NCBI RefSeq assembly: GCF_030247195.1
Contig: NC_080671.1
Coordinates: 9,129,343 to 9,193,342, forward strand
Reading direction: 5' to 3'
DNA from: Topomyia yanbarensis
Lineage: Eukaryota > Arthropoda > Insecta > Diptera > Culicidae
Length of the DNA stretch: 64,000 bases
Under the pieces are notes generated by a model. That model ran no database searches. It was not told the origin of the DNA and saw nothing but the letters and a program-made list of their open reading frames with translations. Shown piece by piece: positions 1 to 11,192 of the stretch (positions within the stretch are counted from its first letter, which is position 1; each line of letters opens with the position of its first letter). Made by a program: the position numbers and the translations under genes.

Positions 1-916
1 ATTCAATTATTCAAAAATTATTCAAAAATCTAAAAGTTTATTGTAATGTCCTATGATTGCAAAAAAAAATTCCCAACGAACTGGGCTTGAGAGCAGAACA
101 AATAAAAAGATGGCAGGGATTTAGGGTTCCAACTAAATCATCGTGAAGAAATTTTTGAAAAAAATTGGAACGGGACTTCACAGTTTAAAACCAAAGTTTT
201 GTGAAAAAGAGGATAATCCAAAACGCTAAAAACTAATTTTAAGTTAGATATTGTGCCCTCCTGTACGAAAAAAACAAATTGAGAATGAAACGTTAGCAGT
301 CAAAACAGTAAGCGATGCTTATATTGAGCTCTTGTTCTCGCTCCAATGAATTGGCGACAGTAAGGCTGTTCTCCCGTGCATCTTTCACTCATTGGAATCA
401 TCATTGCGAGGAATTGAAAATGACCATTATTTCATGTACAGTATTAATACGATTATGACGATCATGTTACTACAAATAATGAACTAGTATTAACAAACGG
501 GTGATCTCCTACAAATAGTATTGTATAAAAGAAACAGAAAGATGGGGAAACCCCCTACAAAGTACCGCATACAGCCTGAATACAATACGCCAATGGTGTT
601 TGGCTTACTACTCCAATATAAAACAAATGGTACTCAATCCAACTGTCATTTCTATGTGCTTTCTCTCGCACACCTTCTGTGAAAAATGGTTAGCTGAAGC
701 TGAAGTCATTTCTAGACCTTTTATTCAAAACGACATATCTACAATGAGTGACTCTTTTTGTTTACTATCTCTTCTGTTAATAATTCGGTCGTTTTAACAT
801 TTATCCCTCAAACCTTTGCATAATATGCTAGTGAAAACCACCGTCTTTCGATCTGTACTGTAAAATAAGTGAAAAGTGCTATAGTGACACCGTACAAATC
901 GAAAGAGAAAGTAAAC
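1..916. other. Unrecognised flanking DNA
   Basis: AT-rich, with stop codons in all frames apart from a short 65-codon frame near 600 that opens with TTG. No domain, TIR or tandem structure was recognised. It forms the left flank of retrotransposon copy 1; the last bases before the element carry the target-site duplication. Confidence 0.5.
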
Positions 917-932
917 AAAAAGAGTCAATCAT
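917..932. repeat. Left target-site duplication of LINE copy 1
   Basis: AAAAAGAGTCAATCAT here is repeated at 7057-7072 immediately after the poly(A) tail. The A-run blends into the tail, so the safe minimum is GAGTCAATCAT (922-932 and 7062-7072). This fixes both ends of copy 1. Confidence 0.9.
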
Positions 933-1213
933 AACTCTCCGAGCTCTCGATCGAAGCAGTTCGTTTTCTGGTGCTGTGCATAAAGTGAACAAGAATAAAT
1001 TGTCAGTGAAGGTCAACCATTGTTCGAGGCAGTCTTTGTTCGCCGGTGCCCAGGCTGGTGAAGTGAATACCAGAATAGCCGGAATCGCCGCTATATAAGC
1101 TAAGTATTTTTTTTTCTTTCATTTCCCTTTCCCCGATCGGTCTCTACTTCTGCCCTTTCCCCTGAATATAAGTTTCATCTCTCGTTTACACCACGTGTTA
1201 TCCTCGTGCCTAA
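933..1213 (+). promoter_or_regulatory. LINE copy 1 5' UTR (probable internal promoter)
   Basis: The 281 bases between the left TSD and the ORF1 ATG hold no long ORF. In LINEs of this type this region carries the internal promoter, which is inferred here. No TATA box was recognised. The ORF1 start context is CTAAATGG. The equivalent region of copy 3 (46063-46395, minus) is clearly related near its 5' tip but diverges inward. Confidence 0.5.
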
Positions 1214-2578
1214 ATGGCCGAGGGCGAAGTAACATTGGATGGGAATGATATTCCCATGGATATACCGGATAAACCCGAAATTACTCCCTCCCCTGATTCC
1301 CCCAGTCCTCCCCGTATTAAAACATACCCAGCCAGTTCGACTGGACCCTGGGTGGTGTATTTCCGGCCCAACACGAAATCGCCCAATATTCTAGAAATCT
1401 CACGGGAGCTGACTGCCAACTACCCGTCCGTGGCTCAGATAACACGTGTTCGAGCTAATAAGATACGCGTTATAGTAAATGACCTCGACCAGGCAAACCA
1501 GATTGCTCGCAGCGAGCGTTTTACGAAGCAATTCAAAGTGTATGTGCCTTGTAGAGTTGTGGAGATCGATGGGGTCGTCGCCGAACCGGGTCTAAAGTGC
1601 GAAGACCTGTTGAAGTACGGGGTTGGCTGCTTTAAGGACCCTTCACTTCAAAAGGTGAAAATTCTGGAATGCAAGCAATTGTATTCCGCAAAAACTGAAG
1701 ATGATAAGACAACTTATTCTCCGTCAGACTCGATTCGGGTGACTTTCTCCGGATCTGCTCTTCCCAACTATGTCCTCCTGGATAAGGTTCGCCTACCTGT
1801 TCGCCTATTTGTACCGCGGGTAATGAACTGCAGCAATTGCAAGCAACTGGGCCACACAGCCACTTATTGTGGCAATAAAAAACGGTGCGGCAAATGCGAG
1901 GGAGAGCATGAGGATGACGCTTGCGGTGGAGAAACTGAGAAGTGTATTTACTGCGGGGGCCCTCCGCATGCTCTTAAGTCATGCCCGGCGTACAAGCAGC
2001 GCGGGGATAAAATTAAGCGCTCCCTTAAGGATCGCTCGAGGCACTCTTATGCAGAAATGCTAAAGAATGCTTCGCCATCTGTCGCTTCCGAAAATTCCTT
2101 TGCTCTTTTGGCTGGCGTTGAGCAAGAATCTGACGACCCACAAGAGGGAACATCATTGGTTAACCCAGGGGAATCCAGGAAGAGGAGAAATCTAGCCTCC
2201 CCTACATTGCCTCGTAAGGGTGCCAAGGTGTCGTCCACTCAGAGTGCGCCAACCGCAATCAATAAATCCAACGGAAGTGATGCACAAAAGCCGAAGCAAT
2301 TTGCTCCAGGACTTGGAAATATTAATTCTAACAAGGAGTACCCACCACTTCCAGGGACACCAAAAACCCCAAGTGTCCCCTTTTTTCAAACAGATACTCA
2401 GTCCAGTAGCGGACTAATGAAATTTTCTGACATAGTGGACTTAATTTTCACAGCTTTCAATGTTACTGATCCTCTTAAAAGCCTTCTGATACGTTTTCTC
2501 CCTATAGTGCAAACATTTTTGAAGCAGTTGACTACTAAATGGCCCCTCCTTGCAGCGATCGTATCCTTCGATGGCTAA
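1214..2578 (+). CDS. LINE ORF1, gag-like RNA-binding protein (copy 1)
   Basis: A 454-residue ORF1 protein. In LINEs, ORF1 protein coats the element RNA and forms the ribonucleoprotein that carries it to the nucleus. Three CCHC zinc knuckles are visible: residues about 206-219 (CX2CX4HX4C), 225-237 (CX2CX3HX4C) and 244-257 (CX2CX4HX4C). Upstream is a conserved block around residues 44-110 (PWVVYFRP onward) that probably corresponds to the RRM-like part of other I-group ORF1s. Downstream is a basic, Pro/Ser-rich linker, then a conserved hydrophobic tail (DIVDLIFTAF to IVSFDG). The stop codon overlaps the ORF2 start in ATGGCTAA (2571-2578). The start is the first ATG of the open frame and aligns with that of copy 3. 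The protein is intact here but clearly diverged from the copy 3 ORF1. Confidence 0.9.
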   Translation: MAEGEVTLDGNDIPMDIPDKPEITPSPDSPSPPRIKTYPASSTGPWVVYFRPNTKSPNILEISRELTANYPSVAQITRVRANKIRVIVNDLDQANQIARSERFTKQFKVYVPCRVVEIDGVVAEPGLKCEDLLKYGVGCFKDPSLQKVKILECKQLYSAKTEDDKTTYSPSDSIRVTFSGSALPNYVLLDKVRLPVRLFVPRVMNCSNCKQLGHTATYCGNKKRCGKCEGEHEDDACGGETEKCIYCGGPPHALKSCPAYKQRGDKIKRSLKDRSRHSYAEMLKNASPSVASENSFALLAGVEQESDDPQEGTSLVNPGESRKRRNLASPTLPRKGAKVSSTQSAPTAINKSNGSDAQKPKQFAPGLGNINSNKEYPPLPGTPKTPSVPFFQTDTQSSSGLMKFSDIVDLIFTAFNVTDPLKSLLIRFLPIVQTFLKQLTTKWPLLAAIVSFDG

Positions 2579-5500
2579 GTCATCGAACGAGGTCACCGAT
2601 TCGATCACTGTTCTACAGTGGAACAGCAGAAGTATCCTCCCGAAAATCGATTCCTTTAAATTTTTACTAAATAGTTTAAAATGTGATGCTTTCGCATTAT
2701 GTGAAACTTGATTAACTTCCGATATAAATCTCAACTTCCACGACTTTAATATAATTCGTCTGGATCGAGAAAACCCCTATGGAGGAGTACTTTTGGGGAT
2801 CAAAAAGTGCTATTCTTTCAACCGAATTAACCTCCCTTCGACACCAGGCATTGAAATTGTCGCTTGTCAAGTTTTAATCAAAGGTAAAGACCTTTGCATT
2901 GCTTCCATCTACATTCCTCCTAGAGCCTCGGTAGGGCACCGAACGCTTTGTAATATCACGGAATCCTTACCGGCACCGCGGCTAGTTCTGGGAGACTTTA
3001 ACTCGCACGGTACGGTATGGGGCTGCCTTCATGATGATAATAGATCAACATTAATCCAAGATCTTTGCGATAATTTCAACATGACCATCTTAAACACGGG
3101 AGAAATGACGCGGATTCCTACACCACCAGCACGCGCAAGCGCGTTGGATTCATCTCTATGCTCGACTTCGCTACAGTTAGATTGCATGTGGAAGGTGATC
3201 CCTGATCCCCACGGTAGCGACCATTTGCCTATCGTGATTTCAATTGCTAACGGTTCAAGACCATCGGAAACAATCAATGTATCGTATGACCTCACACGGA
3301 ACATTGATTGGAAGAGTTACGCGACCGCGATATCCGTTAAAATCGAATCCACTCAAGAACTTCCTCCGGAGGAAGAGTACAGGTTTTTGGCTGGCTTGAT
3401 TCTCGACAGTGCGAATCAAGCTCAGACTAAACCAGTACCCAGCGCGAATACCCATGGACGGTCTCCCACCCTGTGGTGGGATAAAGAGTGCTCAGAGCTG
3501 TACGCGGAAAAGTCCACTGCATATAAGGCCTTCCGGGAAGACGGGTTACCCGCTAGCTATCTACAGTACGCGTCGTTAGAAAGGCGAATGAAGAGTCTAA
3601 TGAAAGCCAAAAAACGTAGTTATTGGCGCCGGTTCGTCGACGGGTTAACGAGAGAAACAGCGATGAGCACTCTTTGGGGTACGGCTCGACGTATGCGTAA
3701 CCGTAATAGTACCAACGAGAACGTGGAATATTCAAACCGTTGGATATTTGCTTTCGCCAAGAAGATCTGTCCGGACTCTGTCCCGGTACAGAAAACGTAC
3801 CGCGCCGCGTCTCCTCACGATACCGCGAACGAAACACCGTTTTCGATGGTGGAGTTTTCACTTGCTCTCTTATCATGCAACAATAACGCCCCAGGGTTAG
3901 ACAGAATCAAATTCAACTTGCTGAAGAATCTACCTGACACTGCAAAAAGGCGCTTGTTGAATTTATTTAACAAGTTTCTTGAGGGTAACATTGTCCCTCA
4001 TGACTGGAGGCAAGTGAAGGTCATCGCCATCCAAAAACCAGGAAAACCAGCCTCCGACCACAACTCATATCGGCCGATTGCAATGCTGTCCTGTATTCGG
4101 AAGTTGTTCGAGAAAATGATCTTGTTTCGCCTCGACAATTGGGTTGAAGCAAATGGCTTACTGTCAGATACACAATTTGGCTTCCGCAAAGGCAAAGGGA
4201 CGAACGATTGCCTTGCGTTGCTTTCTACAGAAATCCAAATGGCCTATGCTAACAAAGAGCAGATGGCATCAGTCTTCTTGGATATTAAGGGGGCTTTTGA
4301 CTCAGTTTCTATCAACATTCTGTCAGAGAAGCTGCACCAGCATGGTCTTTCGCCAATTTTAAATAACTTTTTGCTAAACCTGTTGTCTGAAAAGCACATG
4401 CACTTTTCGCATGGCGATTTAACAACATCGCGATTTAGCTACATGGGTCTTCCCCAGGGCTCATGTCTAAGTCCCCTGCTCTACAATTTCTACGTGAATG
4501 ACATTGACGATTGTCTTGCCAATTCATGCACGCTAAGGCAACTTGCAGACGACGGCGTGGTCTCTGTTACAGGGCCCAAAGCTGCCGACTTGCAAGGACC
4601 ATTACAAAATACCTTGGACAATTTGTCTGCTTGGGCTCTTCAGCTGGGTATTGAGTTCTCCACGGAGAAAACTGAGTTGGTTGTTTTTTCTAGGAAGCGT
4701 GAGCCGGCGCAACTCCAGCTTCTATTAATGGGTGCAACGATCAACCAGGTTTTCACATTTAAATATCTCGGGGTCTGGTTCGACTCTAAAGGTACCTGGG
4801 GATGTCACATTAGGTATCTGAAACAGAAATGCCAACAAAGGATCAATTTTCTCCGAACAATAACTGGAACATGGTGGGGTGCTCACCCAGGAGACCTGAT
4901 CAGGTTATACCAAACAACGATATTGTCGGTGATGGAGTACGGGTGTTTCTGTTTCCGCTCCGCTGCGAACATACACTTCATCAAACTGGAGAGAATCCAG
5001 TATCGTTGCTTGCGCGTTGCCTTGGGTTGCATGCACTCGACCCATACGATGAGTCTCGAAGTTCTGGCGGGCGTTCTTCCGCTAAAAAATCGATTTTGGG
5101 AACTCTCATATCGATTGCTCATCCGATGCGACATTCTGAACCCGTTGGTGATTGAAAACTTCGAGAGGCTCGTCGAGCTTAATTCTCAAACCCGATTTAT
5201 GGCCTTGTACTTCGACTACATGGCACAGAGCATTAATCCTTCTTCATATACTCCCAGCCGTGTTCGTTTCCTAGATACTTCTGATTCTACTGTATTCTTC
5301 GACACATCCATGAAGGAAGAGATTCGTGGAATCCCGGACCATATACGCCCTCAAGTGATCCCCAATATATTTTATAATAAATTCCGAGAAGTCGACTGTG
5401 ACAAAATGTTCTACACTGACGGATCAAATCTCGATGGGTCCACTGGCTTCGGTATCTTCAACAATACTATCACCGCTTCATTCAAGCTCAATGATCCCGC

Positions 5501-6257
5501 TTCAGTTTACGTCGCAGAGTTAGCTGCAATTCAGTACACCCTTGGGATCATCGACACTCTGCCCACAGATCACTACTTCATCATTTCGGACAGCCTCAGC
5601 TCCATCGAGGCTCTTCGTGCGATGAAGCCCAAAAAGCAATTCCCATATTTCCTGGGGAAGATACGGGAGTCCTTGTGTACGTTATCTGAAAAATCTTATC
5701 AAATTACCTTTGTTTGGGTCCCCTCTCATTGCTCTATCCCGGGCAATGAAAAGGCCGACTCATTAGCAAAGGTGGGCGCATTAAATGGTGACATATACGA
5801 AAGACCAATCTGCTTCAACGAATTTTTTAGTATTTGTCGTCAGAGGACACTCAACAGTTGGCAAACCTCGTGGAGCAATGGTGAACTTGGACGATGGCTA
5901 CATTCCATTATCCCAAAGGTATCAACGAAGCCTTGGTTCAGGGGGATGGATGTGGGTCGGGATTTTATTCGTGTAATGTCCCGACTTATGTCCAACCACT
6001 ACACCATGGATGCGCATTTGCGGCGTATTGGGCTTGCGGAGAGTAGTCTGTGCGCTTGTGACGAGGGCTATCACGACATCGAGCACGTTGTCTGGGTATG
6101 CGCCGGGTACTTGGACGCCAGGTCTCAGTTAAAGGATTCCCTTCGGGCCCGAGGTAGACCACCCAATGTCCCAGTCCGAGATATACTGGCAAATCGTGAT
6201 TTCCCCTATATGTCCCTTATTTATACTTTCATAAAAACGACAAATATCCCAATTTAG
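2571..6257 (+). pseudogene. LINE ORF2 polyprotein with one premature stop (copy 1)
   Basis: This ORF2 encodes endonuclease, reverse transcriptase and RNase H for target-primed reverse transcription. The frame starts at ATG 2571, overlapping the ORF1 stop by 8 bases. Codon 47 (2709-2711) is TGA where copy 3 has TGG (ETW to ET*); the frame is then open to 6257. Endonuclease motifs include LQWN near 2616, GDFNSHG near 2991 and GSDHLP near 3211. RT motifs are FLDIKGAFD (catalytic Asp codon 4281-4283), LPQGSCLSP near 4450 and LADD (4542-4553). RNase H shows FYTDGS (Asp codon 5418-5420), AELAAIQ near 5517, SDSLSS and the VPSHCSIPGNEKAD block near 5722. A C-terminal CAC...H...C motif lies near 6053-6101. 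Translation from a downstream start would lack the first endonuclease strands, so this copy is probably not autonomous. Apart from that codon it looks intact. Confidence 0.9.
2709..2711 (+). other. Nonsense codon, Trp47 to TGA, in ORF2 of copy 1
   Basis: In frame from ATG 2571, the codon after GAA ACT is TGA. Copy 3 encodes CETWLTSD at the same place. It is a single G to A change and the only disabling lesion seen in copy 1. Confidence 0.9.
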
Positions 6258-7061
6258 CCCCTCTCTTTTTATTTCTCGTTTTAGAAGCTTTCTCTTGCCT
6301 TGTGGGACCGATCAGCTCCAGACTGCAACTATGTAACCGCCGTCGCACTTACCACTACGGAAACTGAAGCGAGAGCGACTCAAGGTCCGATGACTTTTGA
6401 AGGATTCCCCGCGGGTCCGAAGAATACCATCCGCCAATCCGACCTACTAGACTGAGGCGGTAATCTTTCGCTGATCTCCCGTTTGAGCGAAAGTTGCAAG
6501 TTTTGCTCTTCTCTCCCGGTCACCATCTACGCTTTCTCTCCCCTGTCCTTGATACAACTGCTTCTACAGCCCCCCTCTGAATATCTTGACCAAGCATAAG
6601 TCTCCGCTAAAAAAGTTCAAATTTGTATTCTGTATTCCTAGTTTTAAGATAGTTGTAATTTTACCTCTTTGTTAAAACTATTGTCCCCCATCTTGTAAAT
6701 AGAATTGTATCCCTAGTCTTAAAACACATGCGAATTTTCTCATAAATATTTGTTCCCCCTTTTGTGTACCAAACTATATTGTTAGTTTTAAGATAAGTGT
6801 AAATATTTCCTAAAAATTATTACTATTGAATTCCTTGTTTTAAAATTTTTTCATAAAAAAAATCTTTCGCCCCCTCTCTTGTATATAGAATCTTATTTCT
6901 AGTCTTAAGATAGCTGTAAAATTTTTCTTTTTTAAAAAAATATTTCAACATTGTAACCTCCTAGTTTTAAAATATACAAAATGTAAAAACAAAAGAATTT
7001 GGCACCGCCAAGCTAACGCATTTGTGCCTATCAAATAAACGAAATGAATAAAAAAAAAAAA
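6258..7061 (+). other. LINE copy 1 3' UTR and poly(A)
   Basis: An 800-base noncoding tail. It starts with pyrimidine-rich DNA, then repeats a degenerate module of about 110 bases with the core TAGTTTTAAGATA or TAGTCTTAAAA (near 6638, 6713, 6785, 6901, 6962). It ends with GGCACCGCCAAGCTAACGCA and CAAATAAACGAAATG, then about 11 A. Copies 2 and 3 share the terminal GCC...TCAAATAAACG block just before their A tails. Confidence 0.8.
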
Positions 7062-7072
7062 GAGTCAATCAT

Positions 7073-8399
7073 TGCAGATATGTCTTTTTGAAAAAAAAAA
7101 AAAAACGCTCAAGATTTGTGGTGTTATACGGTCATTTCATATTTACCGTCACAATTCAAATACCATTCTGAGATTGCAGACCACTGGTTCCTACCAACTT
7201 TTCCCCTCTTCTCGTGACACAGACTAACAATTCTTTCCTTTTCTGGGCCAGTACCGGTATAAGTAAGAAAAAGTCTTGGGATTATCGGAAGTTTTACATT
7301 GAAGGATGATTTGTTTTTAAAGAAAACTTAGGTTCCTCTCGGTAGCCGGCTGCCGAGAGTTGAAAATTCTAAAAACTAAACAACATCTTTTCTTTTTTAA
7401 GCATCGAAGCTTCCCGACTGTCCTATCCTTTATCCTTCCCCGTAAATGATGGAGATGAGACAACCGGCAATGGTGGCCATTTTACTGTTGTGGTTTCAAT
7501 ATGGGTCGGAATGATATTACCTCCCACTTACCATTTACTAAGCAACTATTACAATTATTTTTTCCGAATCATAGTATTGATTTATCTTTGATGTTCTGAA
7601 TGCACGAATCTGTTCAACTCTGTTTAAAAGAAAATCAATAATGAGTCATTGAATCCATTTAACCATCAGAAATCGAAATCAAATCACCTAAAAAATATGC
7701 TGTATCGTGAAATCCTGACTATCTACAGTGTGTTTGACAGGCCATTCAAGACGGCTTTGACACGATTATTTCAGCCATGTTACTTCAACTGATGTAAATC
7801 ATAGAAACATATGAAAAAGAAGTCCCTAGCCGTAGACATCAAACAAAACTAATAATTTCAAAGCGTTGTTGCAAAACAAATGTTTGCCAGCGCCAAAATT
7901 TCGTTCCAATGACGTCAATAATCGTAATCTGAGTCCAAATATTTTCTCCTAAAACAGTCGGAATTGTCTAAGCCATGGAACTGCGTGAAGTTAATTGAAT
8001 ATGTGTAGCGCAATTCAAGCAATTTATATCTCCAAGTGAGAAATTGAGTAAGAAGCCAATCACGATGGCCATGTCTCACTTTGGCAGCCTTCCTTTTCAT
8101 AGGAATATAGTATCAATAACCACAAAAAAGATGTACTAAGAATATGTTGATTCCTCTTCATTTCAGCTTACAATCGAACAGTGCACTATAAAAATATTTT
8201 TAAATGTTCAACTAAAACCGACCGTTCGACGTACATCGAAATTAATAAATGCTACTCTGATTCAGAAGCAGTGTAGCATCTGTGCAAAACAAATCCATAT
8301 TTTTTCATAGTGCTCCCTTTCCCAAGTGTGAAAAATATTGTCCAAGGATAATGAAAAGCGTAAACGAGTCCAACAGCGGCAACGACGACACGATGGAAA
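7073..8399. other. Unrecognised intergenic DNA
   Basis: About 1.3 kb without a convincing ORF, TIR or tandem repeat. It has an A-run at 7092-7104 and is otherwise ordinary AT-rich sequence. Short frames (for example 7915-8100, minus) show no recognisable motif. Confidence 0.4.
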
Positions 8400-8677
8400 A
8401 TCGAACCACCAAGTCGGCGGGCCAGGGCCTATCACATCACAGATAAAGACGATATCGCACGCATTTCCTCTTCCCTGCCGGCGCCTCCGACGTGCCTAAC
8501 AATCCAGGCGAGAAAATAAAAAAGCAACTTTCGCTTTCGAACCCACGATCAGTGTGAGTATGGGTTGGGTATGGCACCGGATCGTTGATAAGGACTTCAT
8601 ATATAATATGGCGTAGGGAAAGTTGGTGAAAATTACGATTCGAAAAGAAAAACACACACAGTCCGCAACGAAACGAA

Positions 8678-8836
8678 ATGTGCCTCACGGATTCGATTAG
8701 GAATGTGAAACTGATGGACCGACGTCGACGTTTGCTCGGAGACGTCCTGTACTACGACGAAGGAGGTAGACCGCTCCGGGCCCCAGGGGAGACGGGTGGA
8801 TCTGGAATTACACTTTTGGCGTCCGATGTGCCACAT
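8678..8836 (+). CDS. Possible 5' coding exon of an unidentified host gene
   Basis: This is an unconfirmed candidate. The ATG at 8678 is in a good insect context (CGAAATG). It opens 53 codons rich in Arg, Gly and Asp with GC-rich codon use, unlike the AT-rich neighbours; a second in-frame ATG lies at 8714. A consensus splice donor GTGAGT (8837-8842) follows the last codon. The upstream 300 bases (8380-8677) are also GC-richer, as for a 5' UTR. The peptide has the motif LLGDVLYYDEGGRPLRAPGE, which I cannot assign to a family. No matching acceptor or second exon is recognisable downstream, where a transposase relic begins by 9170. It could equally be a chance frame in a CpG-rich patch. Confidence 0.3.
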
Positions 8837-8842
8837 GTGAGT

Positions 8843-9169
8843 GGATACGTGGAAAAAATATTTTTCGATTTCTTTCTTCAGGCCTATCGTTAGAAAGTGC
8901 TGTTGCCAAAGGTTTTCTTTACCTCATTTATGCGAGCTTTCAATTTGTTCTGATATGAAGAGATGGTGCGTGAATAAAAATAATGTCAATTTCGTTCAAG
9001 TCCAAGTGTTGAATGATGTGTACATTATAATATCTTCTAGGTTTTGAATTCACTTCAAGAGTAATTTTGCAATGTTATATATATATTATAATATTGAGTC
9101 TAGATTTTACGATGTTATATATAAAATAATATTCAATCTAGAAAGTCTGGTTTGTTTTCCTGTCTTACG
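8843..9169. other. AT-rich spacer with a short imperfect duplication
   Basis: Two imperfect copies of about 45 bases (near 9068-9105 and 9109-9143) share GTTATATATA...ATAATATT and TCTAGA. No gene was seen. If the upstream exon is real, this would be intron. Confidence 0.4.
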
Positions 9170-9571
9170 AATTATTTGAAAAAACGACCAAAAGAGTGGC
9201 TAACTGTTTCAAGTGGAACCTCAACCTCTCCATCCGAGATGTCGCAAGCAAACTGGGAGTGTCGACTACAACCGTGTATCGAGCTAAAACTAACCGAACT
9301 GTCGGCTTACAAGAAGTTGATAACTGCAAATTGTTACGATAAGTAAAACAAGTCGGTCAGCGAACAATCACGTAAACTATACATGAAGTTACTGACGAAG
9401 TTTGAATGCGTGGTACAAGATGACGAAACCTGCGTTAAGGCAGGCTTTAAACAATTTCCTGGACAGGAATATCGCACGTTGACTGGAAAAGGAAATATGG
9501 TACAGATTTTCAAGTACATTATGCTGTCGAAGTTTGCAAACCGCAACTGGGACCATCAACTAGAAAATTGA
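9170..9571 (+). pseudogene. Mariner-like (ITmD37E-type) transposase remnant
   Basis: Two frames together resemble the N-terminal half of a Tc1/mariner superfamily transposase. The first (near 9188-9340) contains a helix-turn-helix of the form LSIRDVASKLGVSTTTVYRA and ends at a stop. The second (9383-9571) has CVVQDDETCVKAGFKQ, PGQEYRT and IFKYIMLSKFA, the conserved block around the first catalytic Asp in mosquito ITmD37E proteins (family assignment from memory of that conserved block). At least one frameshift and several stops separate them, and the frame ends early with no second catalytic half. No flanking TIRs were found. This is a dead, truncated element. Confidence 0.7.
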
Positions 9572-11029
9572 TGGATTTGGCATCTTACTTTTTTCTTTTT
9601 CAAAGACGGCCGCTTTTCCAGGCTTTCTCAGTTGAACCTTAATCGTCCGCATAAGAAGAAATTATACACCGACGCACCAATTCCAAAGATGAATTAAAAT
9701 AAGCACTCTAGCTCAGCGATTCTCAACCTTTTTCGTAGTTTATCGAGTTGTTGCGGACCCCACGGCTCAGCATTGATGTTTATATTTATTTTTGTTAGCA
9801 TAACGTAGCCGTGGAGGGTCTTGTAGCTGCAAGCTTGCTGCTGCGTATTGAGTACCTTTTTCTTAGCGATAATGCTTTAGCTGTGTTGTCCTCCACAACT
9901 TGGGAGTTAGCCAATTTCACTCGCGTTATCGTTCACGTCCATGTCATGATCGGCACAGCTTTCGCAATGTTCGAGGTTTGTTTCTTGCTCTTACAGGCCG
10001 CTGTTGTAAGACCATGTCTATCAGCATTTATTGTGCTGGCTGTTGGTTTGGAAACACTAGACCAATCGGTGTTATTCCGTTGTAAGTATAGGAAGTTAGT
10101 TTCGATATACAAAGCGCATCAGTTATTGATTGACCAATTGATTGTTTTTTGGTATTGACTGTAGTGATATTGCTTAGCGACTTCTAATTACAAAACTAGC
10201 ACGTAGAAATCTGACAGGATCAGGTGCAGAGAGTCATTTGCCACCAGCATTTTAACAACACGAGCGCCGTTGGGGATGCCACTGAAAAGTTTTCTTCGAG
10301 TATCGTTTGTAACGGATTCCACTTTCTAAATTTTGACATAAATCTTTCAATGTTTTTAGTCTAATGCACGGCGCTAGTTCGTGTAGGCGCACCTTAATTT
10401 TATCGTCATCCACACATTCAGGATATTGGCTTTCACGTCGTCATATTCGAAAGTTGTATTGCATGTTTTTCTTCGAAATAAAGCTTTCTGCCTGGACTAA
10501 ATTTTTAAACGTTTTCAAAAGAAATATTTAACATTAAATAGAGATGACGGATTATTACCGTTTTCCAGTAACAAGAAATAAGACCAGAAACAAGCAATGA
10601 ACTATTATCGCCGGCTAAGTTTAGGTTAATAGCACCTTCGGAGAATTTATTGGAAGTAATATGCTCTTTTTTGATATTGTGTTTTCACAGATTACTCCCC
10701 TATAAGTGAGATATTTTCATTAACTTTTCGTAATGCTTAGATAGGGAATGAAAAGACTTAGCTATTTAAAAAGGTATGTATAGTTGTAAACACATTTGAA
10801 AAGCTAAAATGAAAATTTTCCTTGAAAAACTTTACAAAATGGCAGATTGCAGAACTATTTCGTTCCTCTAATACCTTATTGGCGGGAAAAGTGCAGTTCG
10901 TAATTCTGGTTGAAATTAATGAAACAGCATAGATTTGATTTTCCGTAGCTTTTTCTGGCGATTTTCTAAAAAAATATGTATTTTTGGTATGAATTTTTGA
11001 TTTTAACGTGCCACAGATATGGTTAAACC
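9572..11029. other. Mostly unrecognised DNA with one possible hAT end
   Basis: At 9716 the string CAGCGATTCTCAACCTTTTT, followed by GCGGACCCC near 9753, resembles one end of common hAT MITEs. No reverse-complement partner was seen, so it may be a lone end. A 115-codon frame at 9811-10158 opens with GTG and has no recognisable motif. Nothing else was identified. Confidence 0.3.
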
Positions 11030-11031
11030 TA

Positions 11032-11190
11032 CCGACACTTTTTACACAGACTAGCGTAGTGTCAAACATTGCAGCCAATAGAGCATAAAGGTTTTTAAGG
11101 GAAGTGTAGGAGGAAGCCGTGATGCCAGTTTACGTTAATGGTTGCTAGTTTCACTGTTTTGTCTCCGCTAGCCAGTGTATAAAGAGTCTG
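11032..11190 (-). mobile_element. 159-bp TA-flanked MITE (TIR CAGACACTTTATACACAGAC family)
   Basis: A TA dinucleotide flanks both sides (11030-11031, 11191-11192). The ends are inverted repeats of about 28 bases: CCGACACTTTTTACACAGAC at the left, and the complement of TAGCCAGTGTATAAAGAGTC at the right. The interior (AAACTAGCAACC, AAACTGGCATCAC on the minus strand) matches a second copy at 58019-58401. The TA duplication and size suit a Tc1/mariner-type MITE. This copy lacks the palindrome seen inside the 58-kb copy. Confidence 0.8.
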
Positions 11191-11192
11191 TA

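Larger units (their letters stand above)
933..7061 (+). mobile_element. I-group non-LTR retrotransposon, copy 1 (full length)
   Basis: Full-length LINE of about 6.1 kb flanked by an 11-16 bp direct repeat. Order: 5' UTR (933-1213), ORF1 (gag-like, three zinc knuckles), ORF2 (endonuclease, reverse transcriptase, RNase H, C-terminal Cys/His motif), 3' UTR and poly(A). The APE-type endonuclease, RT and RNase H order is that of the I superfamily. The 5' UTR resembles that of copy 3 (both have a CTCGATCGA core near the start). The reading frame is nearly perfect, with one nonsense codon in ORF2 at 2709-2711, which points to a fairly recent insertion. Confidence 0.93.

Noticed and set aside
2793..6257. 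ORF2 of copy 1 starting at 2793
   Set aside because: The codon is TTG, not ATG, and homology extends upstream through the TGA at 2709 to ATG 2571, so this is a truncated view of the broken ORF2.
9811..10158. 115-codon hydrophobic frame as a membrane protein
   Set aside because: It opens with GTG in an AT-rich region beside a transposon end, and no family or splice context supports it.
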